Source of the DNA: Bacteroidales bacterium
GTDB lineage: Bacteria > Bacteroidota > Bacteroidia > Bacteroidales > P3
Length of the DNA stretch: 64,000 bases
Assembly: GCA_016292015.1 (NCBI GenBank)
Contig: JAEEZY010000031.1
Span: forward strand, 62,001 to 126,000
Direction: 5' to 3'
Part shown: positions 41,021-47,908 of the stretch, piece by piece
Layout: every line of letters begins with the position of its first letter
Numbering within the stretch: the stretch's first letter is position 1
Translations under genes and position numbers: made by a program
The notes under the pieces: generated by a model
The model's database searches: none
The model's input: the letters and a program-made list of their open reading frames with translations, nothing else
Told to the model about the DNA's origin: nothing

Positions 41021-42328
41021 CTACCTCAGCCATGCCCGTGGATTCATGCTGTTGCGGTCGTTCCATATTTGGAAGCTGAACTCCGCAGTGCCGCTGCCGT
41101 CACCGTTCCACACGGTTCCGAGTGTCTGGCGTGCGTTAACCTTGGCCCCTTCTTTCACACTGACAGATTGCATATTGGCATAGACAGTCATGTAGTCGCC
41201 GTGACGCACAATAACCCCTTTTGCACCAGAAGGAGTGGTAAAGACACGTGTCACCTTGCCGTTGGCGACACAGATCACCGTCGATCCGGCAGCACAGCTC
41301 AGATCCAATCCGTTGTTCATATTCACTCCGCCGGAGGCGTGGGTGTATTTGCCGTATTCGCGAACAACACTCTTGTAGCTTACAGGCCACGGGAGACGAC
41401 CTTTCACTGCCGAGAACTCGGCGCTTTCGGGACTTTCGCTCACCACAGGTTTGGGTGTGGTGGCGGCTGATGTGGCAGGTTTGGTGGTAGTCGTTGTGGT
41501 AGTCGTTGTGGTGTTTTTCCCAGCGGCCGCCGCCTTACGCTCGGCCTCCTTGCGGGCGGCTTCTTTGCGGGCCGCCTCGGCACGACGGGCTTTGGCTATC
41601 TCTTCGTTCACGATCTTCTGTATCTGCTTCTGCAACTGCTGGCGCTGTTTCTCTTTCTGGCTTATCTGTTTGCTGAGGTTCTGCTCTTGCTTTTTCGATG
41701 CGTTGAGCGACTGCTGACGTTGTTGCTGCTCCTTCGCCAGGAGAGCTTTGTTCTGGTTTTCCTTAAGCAGGAGTGTATTCTGCTCGGCACGTTGATGCCC
41801 AAGCTGGTCGGCAGCGGCCTGCAGGGCTTCTTGACACGAGGCAATCTCGGCCGCCTGCATCTTGCGATAGTCGCTGTAGTCCTTGTAACACTTCAGTTTA
41901 AGGTAGGAGCGATTGTATGTCTCGTGGTCGAATACAAGGCCCTGCTTGTTGAGGTTCATCTGACTACGGTACATAGCATTGACCACTTTGGCATATTCCA
42001 CCTTCAAACTGTCGATATGCGACCTCATCATAGAGATGCTATCCTTGGTCTGCCCTATCTGCTGGTCGAGCATCTGGATTTGAGTGCCCAGGTTGTTTAT
42101 CAGTTTCGTGCGCTCATCAATCTTTTTATTGAGAGTGTTCAGTTGAGCGGTGTTGAGTTTGGTGTTTTTCTTCGCACTAGCCAGTTCGCTGTTGAGACGT
42201 TTTATCTCTTTTTCGAGTTTTGTTTTCTCGTTTTCGAGTTGCTTTTTCGACTGACCATTGGCCGGCAACCATACACACACTGCGACAAGAAGCGCGATAA
42301 CGGCTATTATTTTATGATTTTTACACAT
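41021..42328 (-). CDS. EnvC-like murein hydrolase activator (coiled coil plus degenerate LytM)
   Basis: A 435-residue exported protein: signal peptide (cleavage near NG-QSKKQ), long coiled coil (about 25-260, rich in K, E and Q), a threonine-rich linker, and a C-terminal M23/LytM domain from about 325. The zinc ligands are missing: the HxGxD site reads NNGLDL, the HxH site reads SFQIW, and YAHM is YANM. It should therefore not cut peptidoglycan itself but activate an amidase during cell division, as E. coli EnvC does. The ATG at 42328 opens the signal peptide and follows a TACTTTTG promoter. Confidence 0.88.
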   Translation of the reverse strand: MCKNHKIIAVIALLVAVCVWLPANGQSKKQLENEKTKLEKEIKRLNSELASAKKNTKLNTAQLNTLNKKIDERTKLINNLGTQIQMLDQQIGQTKDSISMMRSHIDSLKVEYAKVVNAMYRSQMNLNKQGLVFDHETYNRSYLKLKCYKDYSDYRKMQAAEIASCQEALQAAADQLGHQRAEQNTLLLKENQNKALLAKEQQQRQQSLNASKKQEQNLSKQISQKEKQRQQLQKQIQKIVNEEIAKARRAEAARKEAARKEAERKAAAAGKNTTTTTTTTTTKPATSAATTPKPVVSESPESAEFSAVKGRLPWPVSYKSVVREYGKYTHASGGVNMNNGLDLSCAAGSTVICVANGKVTRVFTTPSGAKGVIVRHGDYMTVYANMQSVSVKEGAKVNARQTLGTVWNGDGSGTAEFSFQIWNDRNSMNPRAWLR

Positions 42329-42353
42329 AAAACACCAAAGTAAAATACAATGG

Positions 42354-42361
42354 CAAAAGTA
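42354..42361 (-). promoter_or_regulatory. -7 promoter element for the EnvC-like gene
   Basis: The minus strand reads TACTTTTG, 26 bases before the ATG, immediately after the terminator of the upstream PFK gene. Confidence 0.65.
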
Positions 42362-42366
42362 TAAAC

Positions 42367-42401
42367 AAAAAGCGGACAGCACCGTATGCCATCCGCTTTT
42401 T
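42367..42401 (-). terminator. Intrinsic terminator after the PFK gene
   Basis: AAAAAGCGGA and TCCGCTTTTT pair as a 10-bp stem around a 15-nt loop; on the minus strand a T-run follows. Confidence 0.85.
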
Positions 42402-42423
42402 TATCAAACTCGTGGTGTTGATA

Positions 42424-42535
42424 TGTTGGTGATTGGTGATTAGTGATTAGTGATTAGTGATTAGTGATTAGTGACTAGTGATTAGTGATTAGTGATTAGT
42501 GACTAGCGGCCACCGACCACTGACTACCGACCACT
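42424..42535. repeat. Long AGTGATT 7-bp tandem array and GACCACTGACTAC text
   Basis: Roughly ten copies of AGTGATT, with occasional AGTGACT or GGTGATT, between the PFK stop and its terminator. The array is followed by GGCCACCGACCACTGACTAC and CGACCACTTCCC. Every third-frame reading is full of stop codons. Confidence 0.9.
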
Positions 42536-42545
42536 TCCCACTCAC

Positions 42546-43775
42546 CTACCAGTTCAGGATTTTCTTGAAGTCGTAGGCTTCGGGGTTGGCGACGTATTTC
42601 TTCGCTGCCTCGTAGTCGGCAGGTGTGACATAATCCATAATGTCATCGACATACGACTGAACCTTGTTGCTGTTCACATTCACAAGGCGCGGCGGAATCT
42701 TGCCGGTCACCGGGTCTTGCAGGTCTTTGAGGTAGAGCGGAGCAACGTTGCCAAGCTGATCCACATACACCATACAACCCGTGCAGCCGTCGTTGAAGAG
42801 CTTGTGAACACCCATTCCCATCAGCGAGCAGTAGGTAAGGTCGTAAGCTATGGGCGTGTGGCAGCGTATCTCGTAGCCGATTTCCACCGGGCGGGTTTTC
42901 ACCTTAAGTCCGAGTTCCTTGACCTTGCGCTCGAGGAGGTCGTTGAAGATGTGAGCCTTCGACACCTTGCCGAGTTCGGGGTGTCCGTGCTCGTCGTAGC
43001 TGAAGTGTATGCCGCTGTTCTTTATCTCCTCGTCGCTGAGCGAATGGAACACGCCCTCCGAAATCATCGCAGCGCCGTAGTTGATGCCCATAAGCTTACG
43101 CTTGATGATGCAGGAAACCACCATGTTGATGATTTTATCGACGGTTATCTCGGTCTTGTTGAAGAACTCGGGTATGATGACCATCGGGTAATGGCAGGCG
43201 CCAGCTATGCCGAGTGCGAGGTGTCCGGCAGAACGGCCCATGGCACTCACCACAAACCAGTTCTCGCTGGTGCGGGCATCCTCCATCACAGCGGTGGCAA
43301 GCACGCAACCCTGTGCCTTTGCGCTGTTGTATCCAAAGGTGGGGCTGGAGTTGGGCAATGGCAGGTCATTGTCGATGGTCTTGGGCACGTGGATGTTGGC
43401 GATGGGATAGTGCTTATCGGCGAGGAACTTGGCTATGCGGTTTGCCGTAGAGGCGGTGTCGTCGCCACCGACGGTGACCAGCAGTTTAATCTCGTTTTTG
43501 GTGAAAAGCTCGAGGTTGAAGCGCTGCTCGAAGTCTTCGGGTGTAGGTTTGAAGCGGCTCATCTTAAGAATGCTGCCACCCTTGTTGAAGATTTCGTCGG
43601 CAGTCAGGAAGTCGAGGTCCTGCATACGCGGTTTGTCGGTGAACAGGGCGCTGTAGCCGCCGTGAAGCCCTATGACGCGGAAACCGTCGCGCAGGAAAGT
43701 TTTTGCCACTGAGGCGACAACGGTGTTCATTCCAGGGGCAGGACCGCCACCTGTGAGGATTGCTATTGATTTCAT
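42546..43775 (-). CDS. pfp: Diphosphate-dependent phosphofructokinase
   Basis: A 409-residue phosphofructokinase converting fructose 6-phosphate to the 1,6-bisphosphate with pyrophosphate, reversibly. GGDDT (103-107) has Asp106 where ATP-dependent enzymes have Gly, and PKTIDNDL (131-138) has Lys132; both mark PPi-dependence. MGRSAGHLAL is also typical. It is expected to work in glycolysis and gluconeogenesis of an anaerobe. The upstream spacer has TTTAAAGTTAAAG words. Confidence 0.9.
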   Translation of the reverse strand: MKSIAILTGGGPAPGMNTVVASVAKTFLRDGFRVIGLHGGYSALFTDKPRMQDLDFLTADEIFNKGGSILKMSRFKPTPEDFEQRFNLELFTKNEIKLLVTVGGDDTASTANRIAKFLADKHYPIANIHVPKTIDNDLPLPNSSPTFGYNSAKAQGCVLATAVMEDARTSENWFVVSAMGRSAGHLALGIAGACHYPMVIIPEFFNKTEITVDKIINMVVSCIIKRKLMGINYGAAMISEGVFHSLSDEEIKNSGIHFSYDEHGHPELGKVSKAHIFNDLLERKVKELGLKVKTRPVEIGYEIRCHTPIAYDLTYCSLMGMGVHKLFNDGCTGCMVYVDQLGNVAPLYLKDLQDPVTGKIPPRLVNVNSNKVQSYVDDIMDYVTPADYEAAKKYVANPEAYDFKKILNW

Positions 43776-43785
43776 GGTGATATAT

Positions 43786-43885
43786 GTTTTAAAGTTAAAG
43801 AGTTCGAAAGTTTTAGAGTTTAAAGTTCACAAGGTTCGTTTCGCTTAAAAGGTTGAAATGGTTGAAACGGGTTCGCTTGATAAGT
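43786..43885. repeat. TTTAAAGTT / GGTTGAAA spacer repeat
   Basis: Contains TTTTAAAGTTAAAGAGTTCG, GAGTTTAAAGTTCAC, GGTTCGTTTCGCTTAAAAGG and GGTTGAAATGGTTGAAACGGG. Its TTTAAAGTTMA words occur in frame inside the polyferredoxin gene at 62629-62660. Confidence 0.75.
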
Positions 43886-43905
43886 TACATTTGTCTAACC
43901 AATAA

Positions 43906-44847
43906 TTACTTATATACATACTCCGTAACGGTGGTCTCTTTGACCGGGTAGTAGTTTCCTTGCTTCTTTTGCATTGTGCAGGTGCACGAGGTTGGATAGT
44001 CGGAGCCTTGATATTCGTAACTGTAGCTGTAGGACTCGAGCGTCTCGCCGACATAGACCATCTTTGCCGAGAGAAGGTTGTTCACGCTGCCGTAGAGCGG
44101 CACCGACACACAACTCAACTCGCTCTTGGCCCAGAAGTTGCGCATCGGATTTTTCTTGTCGTCGTAGGTATAGGACCACCAACCCTGGGCTTTGCCGTCA
44201 TAGTAAGAGGTAACCGATGTGATATTGTCGTCGGTCCATTCTATCGCTATCCGCTCGGAGAGGAGTTCTTCTTGGGCGGCGTCGGGAGGGGCATCCTTGG
44301 AGTTGGCAAGCCTGTAGGCGGTGTAGGGAGCGAAAAGCAAAGCGCCCTCAAGGCAACGCGGGTCAAGATGTTTTTTCATGCTGTAGAAGTGAGTGGTGGC
44401 ATCGACAATCTTGCCGTCCTTATGCTTCAAAAATGTAGAGCTGTAGAGAGAGCCGTCGAGATAGAATTCTATGGTTTGCAATTCCTTGCCGAGATAAGAG
44501 AACACGGTTTCGGAGGAATTGTCACGATTATGCTTCTCCACCAGAAGGGCGCCGTCGTAGGAGAAAGCGTCGGTGCCAGCGGAGTAGCCGTCGCGGAGAG
44601 TGTATTTAATAGAATAGAGCTTGCCGCGGTCCCAGGTCCACTCCTCGCTCTTGTATCGAGGCTCGGCGTAATCGACATTCTCCCACGCCCCCGTCTCCTC
44701 GTTTTGAGACATGTAGGTCCCGGTGCGAGTGGTATATACCTCGGCAATCTTCTTCTTGGCAGAATAGACGCCTTCGGCTTTTTCGCAACCTGTAAATAGG
44801 AGAGCGATCAGCACGGTGGCTAACAACAGACGGGGCTTTGCTGTCAT
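43906..44847 (-). CDS. Lipoprotein of unknown function
   Basis: A 313-residue lipoprotein: hydrophobic signal sequence ending in the lipobox LLFTGC (Cys21). The mature part is rich in beta strands and aromatic pairs, with repeated patterns such as YKSEEWTWDRGKLYSI and ESYSYSYEYQGSDY resembling the strand repeats of DUF4595/YD-like lipoproteins; the family is not certain. It follows the beta-barrel gene by three bases and is probably co-transcribed with it. Confidence 0.75.
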   Translation of the reverse strand: MTAKPRLLLATVLIALLFTGCEKAEGVYSAKKKIAEVYTTRTGTYMSQNEETGAWENVDYAEPRYKSEEWTWDRGKLYSIKYTLRDGYSAGTDAFSYDGALLVEKHNRDNSSETVFSYLGKELQTIEFYLDGSLYSSTFLKHKDGKIVDATTHFYSMKKHLDPRCLEGALLFAPYTAYRLANSKDAPPDAAQEELLSERIAIEWTDDNITSVTSYYDGKAQGWWSYTYDDKKNPMRNFWAKSELSCVSVPLYGSVNNLLSAKMVYVGETLESYSYSYEYQGSDYPTSCTCTMQKKQGNYYPVKETTVTEYVYK

Positions 44848-44850
44848 GGG

Positions 44851-45498
44851 TTATTTTTCTTTCTTGTCGAATTTCTCGAAATGGTAGGCGACGCCGAGTG
44901 TCAACATGTCGCGTTTGATGCGGCGCTTGCCCCAAAATCGGTGACCGGAGGAGAGCATCTCGCGGTTGAAGGCGAGACGCAAGCCAAACTGACGGAAGCG
45001 GAACTCAAGCCCCATGTCGAGGGCCAGGTTCACGGCTCCAGTGCGGTGGTAGGCGGCGTCCTTGTAGTAGGCATCAGTGAATTGTATGCCCTTCATCTCG
45101 CCAAAGGTCAAGCCCACGCTGGGGCCGGCGAAGACGACAAAATGGAGCTGGGAAGCGGGGTCGAAAGTGTAGTTGACGTGAGCTGGCACGAAGATATCGT
45201 ACTCCTGAAAGCCGGGGTCGGTCACAACGGCTTTGGCTTGTGACTCCGCCTGCTTGGTGCGAAGGGATGACACCGTGTTTTGCGTCATCATGGACATCTG
45301 AACGGCGACACCGGTACGGATGCCGAGCTGCTCGACGAGATGGAAGTTGTATCCGGCTTCGATATGTCCACCGTGCATGAGGATAGTGGTCTTGCTGGCG
45401 CGCTCAATGACCAGGGAGTAGCCGCCGTGGACGTCGAACTGCGCCCTGGCCGCAAGGGATAGCGACACCAAAGCCAACAATATGTAGAGACGTTTCAT
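44851..45498 (-). CDS. Outer-membrane beta-barrel protein, PorT-like
   Basis: A 215-residue protein with signal peptide (cleavage after ARA-Q) and alternating hydrophobic strands ending YHFEKFDKKEK. The pattern (FDVHGGYSLVIER, AGYNFHLVEQLGIRTGVAV, FAGPSVGLTFG) fits the small eight-to-ten-strand barrel proteins common in Bacteroidota. The ATG at 45498 is chosen over one four codons upstream. Substrate unknown. Confidence 0.75.
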   Translation of the reverse strand: MKRLYILLALVSLSLAARAQFDVHGGYSLVIERASKTTILMHGGHIEAGYNFHLVEQLGIRTGVAVQMSMMTQNTVSSLRTKQAESQAKAVVTDPGFQEYDIFVPAHVNYTFDPASQLHFVVFAGPSVGLTFGEMKGIQFTDAYYKDAAYHRTGAVNLALDMGLEFRFRQFGLRLAFNREMLSSGHRFWGKRRIKRDMLTLGVAYHFEKFDKKEK

Positions 45499-45520
45499 CT
45501 CGATGTGCAAATTAACAAAA

Positions 45521-45553
45521 AGAAGCCGCCCAGTTTGCAGACAGGCGGCTTCT
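45521..45553 (-). terminator. Intrinsic terminator after the HU-family gene
   Basis: AGAAGCCGCC and GGCGGCTTCT pair as a 10-bp stem around a 13-nt loop, followed on the minus strand by TTTTTG. Confidence 0.9.
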
Positions 45554-45594
45554 CATTTGCTTGTCATGACTCACCTGTCACGACCAGACACGAC

Positions 45595-45879
45595 TTATTT
45601 TGTCTTGTTTTTCACCTCGTTCATAAACTCCTTGCAGGGTTTGAAGGCGGGGATGTCGTGAGCGGGGACGTTCACGGCGGTGCCCTTGCTTATATTGCGG
45701 CCAATTTTGGCAGCACGATGCTTGATGATGAACGAGCCGAAACCACGGAGATAGACTTCCTCTTTGGCGGTGATGGAACCCTTGATGGTGGTCATAAGCT
45801 CTTCAACGATAGAGAGCACTGCGGTTTTCTCGATGCCGGTCTTGTTGCTGATGGCTGTTACAATTTCTGCTTTTGTCAT
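45595..45879 (-). CDS. HU-family DNA-binding protein
   Basis: A 94-residue histone-like protein beginning MTKAEIVTAISNKTGIEK. GFGSFIIKHRAAKIGRNISKG carries the DNA-contacting arm, and AFKPCKEF is the conserved end. It binds and bends DNA without strong sequence preference. The longer frame to 45948 covers the TACTTTTG promoter (45920-45927), so the ATG at 45879 is right. Confidence 0.93.
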   Translation of the reverse strand: MTKAEIVTAISNKTGIEKTAVLSIVEELMTTIKGSITAKEEVYLRGFGSFIIKHRAAKIGRNISKGTAVNVPAHDIPAFKPCKEFMNEVKNKTK

Positions 45880-45919
45880 AACGTATATTTTTGATGTAAT
45901 TTTATTTAAATTGGAATTG

Positions 45920-45927
45920 CAAAAGTA
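45920..45927 (-). promoter_or_regulatory. -7 promoter element for the HU-family gene
   Basis: The minus strand reads TACTTTTG, about 41 bases before the ATG. Confidence 0.65.
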
Positions 45928-46155
45928 CACAAAATATTTAATTTGCAAGAAGAAAGATTTTTTTTGAGCAAAAAAGCGAACTGAAAGCTGTAGGCACGAC
46001 GCCCATGCAGCAACACTGAAAGCTTAGAAAAAAGATGAGGATTCTTCTTCATTCCTAACGGCAAAGGTATCGCCATTCTGACAAAGCGCCCTATCCTTTT
46101 GAAGGATATCCGAGGGTATGGATTGGGATTGGAGATTGAACTTTTTTAGCTTTAA

Positions 46156-46173
46156 TTTTTTTTTTGGGGGGGG
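46156..46173. repeat. T10 G8 homopolymer tract upstream of an orphan promoter
   Basis: Ten T followed by eight G, ending 23 bases before the TATCTTTG at 46197, which is close to the expected -33 position. Slippage could change promoter spacing. Confidence 0.85.
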
Positions 46174-46196
46174 CTGGTTTGATGGGATTTATTTTG

Positions 46197-46204
46197 TATC
46201 TTTG
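46197..46204 (+). promoter_or_regulatory. Orphan -7 promoter element
   Basis: TATCTTTG on the plus strand with no gene behind it for 590 bases. Candidate start of a small RNA. Confidence 0.4.
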
Positions 46205-46359
46205 TAAACTGAAAGAACCGGTATTATATCATTATATAATGCGATGTATCAATTATATAGAGTCGCTTTCGGGGTTTTTTCGTCCGTTTTTGGCTGCGAT
46301 GCTACTGTATGTAACATGCTGTCAATAAAATATTAAATCAAACACTTTCGTTTTACTTC

Positions 46360-46482
46360 TGTATCAATGGTGTATCAGTAAGGTATTACTGTTGTTCCAG
46401 GTATATGGTATGTTCGAGACCCATTCGTGGTTTCTTCGTGGTTTCTTCGTGGTTTCTTCGTGGTTTCTTCGTGTATGGTATT
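46360..46482. repeat. Degenerate 11-bp tandem repeat ending in four CGTGGTTTCTT units
   Basis: The right end has four perfect 11-bp copies of CGTGGTTTCTT (46425-46468). To the left, units at the same 11-bp step (TGTATCAATGG, TGTATCAGTAA, GGTATTACTGT and so on) are strongly diverged. The 11-bp period is shared with the arrays at 391 and 19387. Confidence 0.85.
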
Positions 46483-46677
46483 GGCGGGGGTATGGTTTTA
46501 CACGCTTAACATAAGGCGACAATAAATGGGTTGACCTAAATACATCTCAAACAACTTGTATTTCATAAAAATATGCCCCAAACGCTGCAAACACCACACA
46601 AAAAGAAGTTTATTGTTGAGTTTAAAGCTGTTATACTGTTTTTCGAGTCAACAGCTATATCATTGCAAAAAAAAATG

Positions 46678-46685
46678 TATTTTTG
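46678..46685 (+). promoter_or_regulatory. -7 promoter element for the PCMD protein gene
   Basis: TATTTTTG on the plus strand; the ATG at 46798 is about 110 bases downstream, a relatively long leader. Confidence 0.5.
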
Positions 46686-46797
46686 CAGTTTCAAACAACT
46701 AATCCTAAACCAAGTTAAACCGAACAGAAAGGCCTCTTGAGGTTGGTGGTCAGAGGGTGTCAAGCGGAGGGAACAAGAGGGTCGAAACAGATCAACG

Positions 46798-47694
46798 ATG
46801 AAGATTCAAGTTTTTTTTACCACGATGTTACTGTGCGCGGCGGTGCTGTCGGCACAGGAGCGGACGGAGCCGGTGCCCTTCGGGGATTTTGAGAAGTGGG
46901 AAAGCAGTCAGATAAAGGAGTCGCGGATCATAGGAGGACAGACGAAGACGTTCTACCGGATAGGTGGGATGTGGGGGTGCAGCAACGCACACGCGAAGGC
47001 GCTGGGAGTGGAGAAGGTGTCGGTGTCGGTGAGGCCAGAGCGGCGAGGTGACGGACACTGCTGCAGGATGGAGACGACGCTGGAGGTGGTGACGGCCATC
47101 GGAATCGACCTGAAGGCGTTGGCGACGGGGTCGATTTTCACAGGCAAGATGCTGGGAGTGGTGGGGATGAGACACAGCACCGACCCCAACTCGGCGATAG
47201 ACATGGGGGTTCCGTTCACGAAGCGTCCGACGGCGTTGGTGCTGGATTACAAGGCGGTGATACAGGACAAGAAGGCGGTGTATGCGAACGCGATAAAGAA
47301 GGTGAAGGAGCTTGACGTGAGGGACGAGGGGCATATCACAATCTTGCTGCAACACCGCTGGGAGGAGGACGGGCATGTGTATGCCTACCGAGTGGGCACG
47401 GGGGTGAAGAAGATCGACAAGACAACGGCGGATTGGGTGAACGACTACAGGGTGCCGATAGAATACGGCAAGCCGGCGGCGATAAAGCCCTACAACGCGC
47501 TGTGCAACAACCGGCAGAAGACGCGTAACAGCCAGGGGAAGATGGTATGCATAGAGGAGGTGGACTGGAGAGGTGACCTGACGCCGACGCACATGATCAT
47601 CCAGATTTCGGCGGGCAGCATGAAGCCGTTCATGGGATGTCCGGGGAACGTGGTGTGGTGCGACAACATACGGCTGGCGTATGGGGAGAAGTGA
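46798..47694 (+). CDS. Exported PCMD-type protein
   Basis: A 298-residue exported protein with a signal peptide cleaved after VLSA. The pattern FGDFEKWE near 28 and the C-terminal GCPGNVVWCDNIRLAY are typical of the PCMD (putative carbohydrate-metabolism) domain of Bacteroidota, a beta-jelly-roll fold often attached to surface lipoproteins. There is no lipobox cysteine at the cleavage site. Function unknown. The following spacer has GGATGTTTGGATATCTGGAC words. Confidence 0.75.
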   Translation: MKIQVFFTTMLLCAAVLSAQERTEPVPFGDFEKWESSQIKESRIIGGQTKTFYRIGGMWGCSNAHAKALGVEKVSVSVRPERRGDGHCCRMETTLEVVTAIGIDLKALATGSIFTGKMLGVVGMRHSTDPNSAIDMGVPFTKRPTALVLDYKAVIQDKKAVYANAIKKVKELDVRDEGHITILLQHRWEEDGHVYAYRVGTGVKKIDKTTADWVNDYRVPIEYGKPAAIKPYNALCNNRQKTRNSQGKMVCIEEVDWRGDLTPTHMIIQISAGSMKPFMGCPGNVVWCDNIRLAYGEK

Positions 47695-47775
47695 TTAATG
47701 CGGTGCCTGGATGTTTGGATATCTGGACATTTGGATGTTTGGATATCGAGTCCTTGCTTATTATAATAATATTCG

Positions 47776-47783
47776 TATCTTTG
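47776..47783 (+). promoter_or_regulatory. Promoter for leuS
   Basis: TATCTTTG, preceded by TTG at 47754-47756 with a 19-base spacing, matching the Bacteroidota -33/-7 layout. The leader to the ATG at 47909 is about 120 bases. Confidence 0.75.
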
Positions 47784-47885
47784 CAGTTTCCGCGCTGGAG
47801 CCATTGGGGCTTGGTGTGGAGTGGTAATAAGTTGTCAATTAGTGATTAGTGGACAGAGGTTGGTGTCAGTAACCTTTTAAACTTT

Positions 47886-47904
47886 TCAAGCATTCAAGCA
47901 ATAA
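47886..47904. repeat. Inverted GAATGCTT repeat units before leuS
   Basis: The complement reads ATTGCTTGAATGCTTGAAAAG, that is, two units of the GANTGCTT family in the leuS leader next to the start codon. Confidence 0.7.
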
Positions 47905-47908
47905 CAAA

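Larger units (their letters stand above)
45880..46797. other. Long intergenic gap (about 0.9 kb)
   Basis: No protein gene is supported. It contains the HU promoter; two copies of CTGAAAGCT (near 45980 and 46016); a T10G8 tract (46156-46173); a TATCTTTG promoter (46197-46204) followed by an A+T-rich stretch with an ATTATAT/ATATAAT inverted repeat; a long degenerate 11-bp repeat (about 46360-46482); an AGCTGTT/AACAGCT inverted repeat (46626-46656); and the PCMD gene promoter. A small RNA starting near 46208 is possible. Confidence 0.6.

Noticed and set aside
42424..42504. Possible CRISPR or origin iterons
   Set aside because: The units are only 7 bp, without spacers; no dnaA, dnaN or DnaA-box cluster was seen around it.
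44469..44935. Alternative minus-strand frames over the lipoprotein and barrel genes
   Set aside because: The chosen frames have signal peptides and end in tight gene order; the others do not.
46828..47592. A 254-codon frame antisense to the PCMD gene
   Set aside because: Arg/His-rich composition; the plus-strand frame has a signal peptide, promoter and family motifs.
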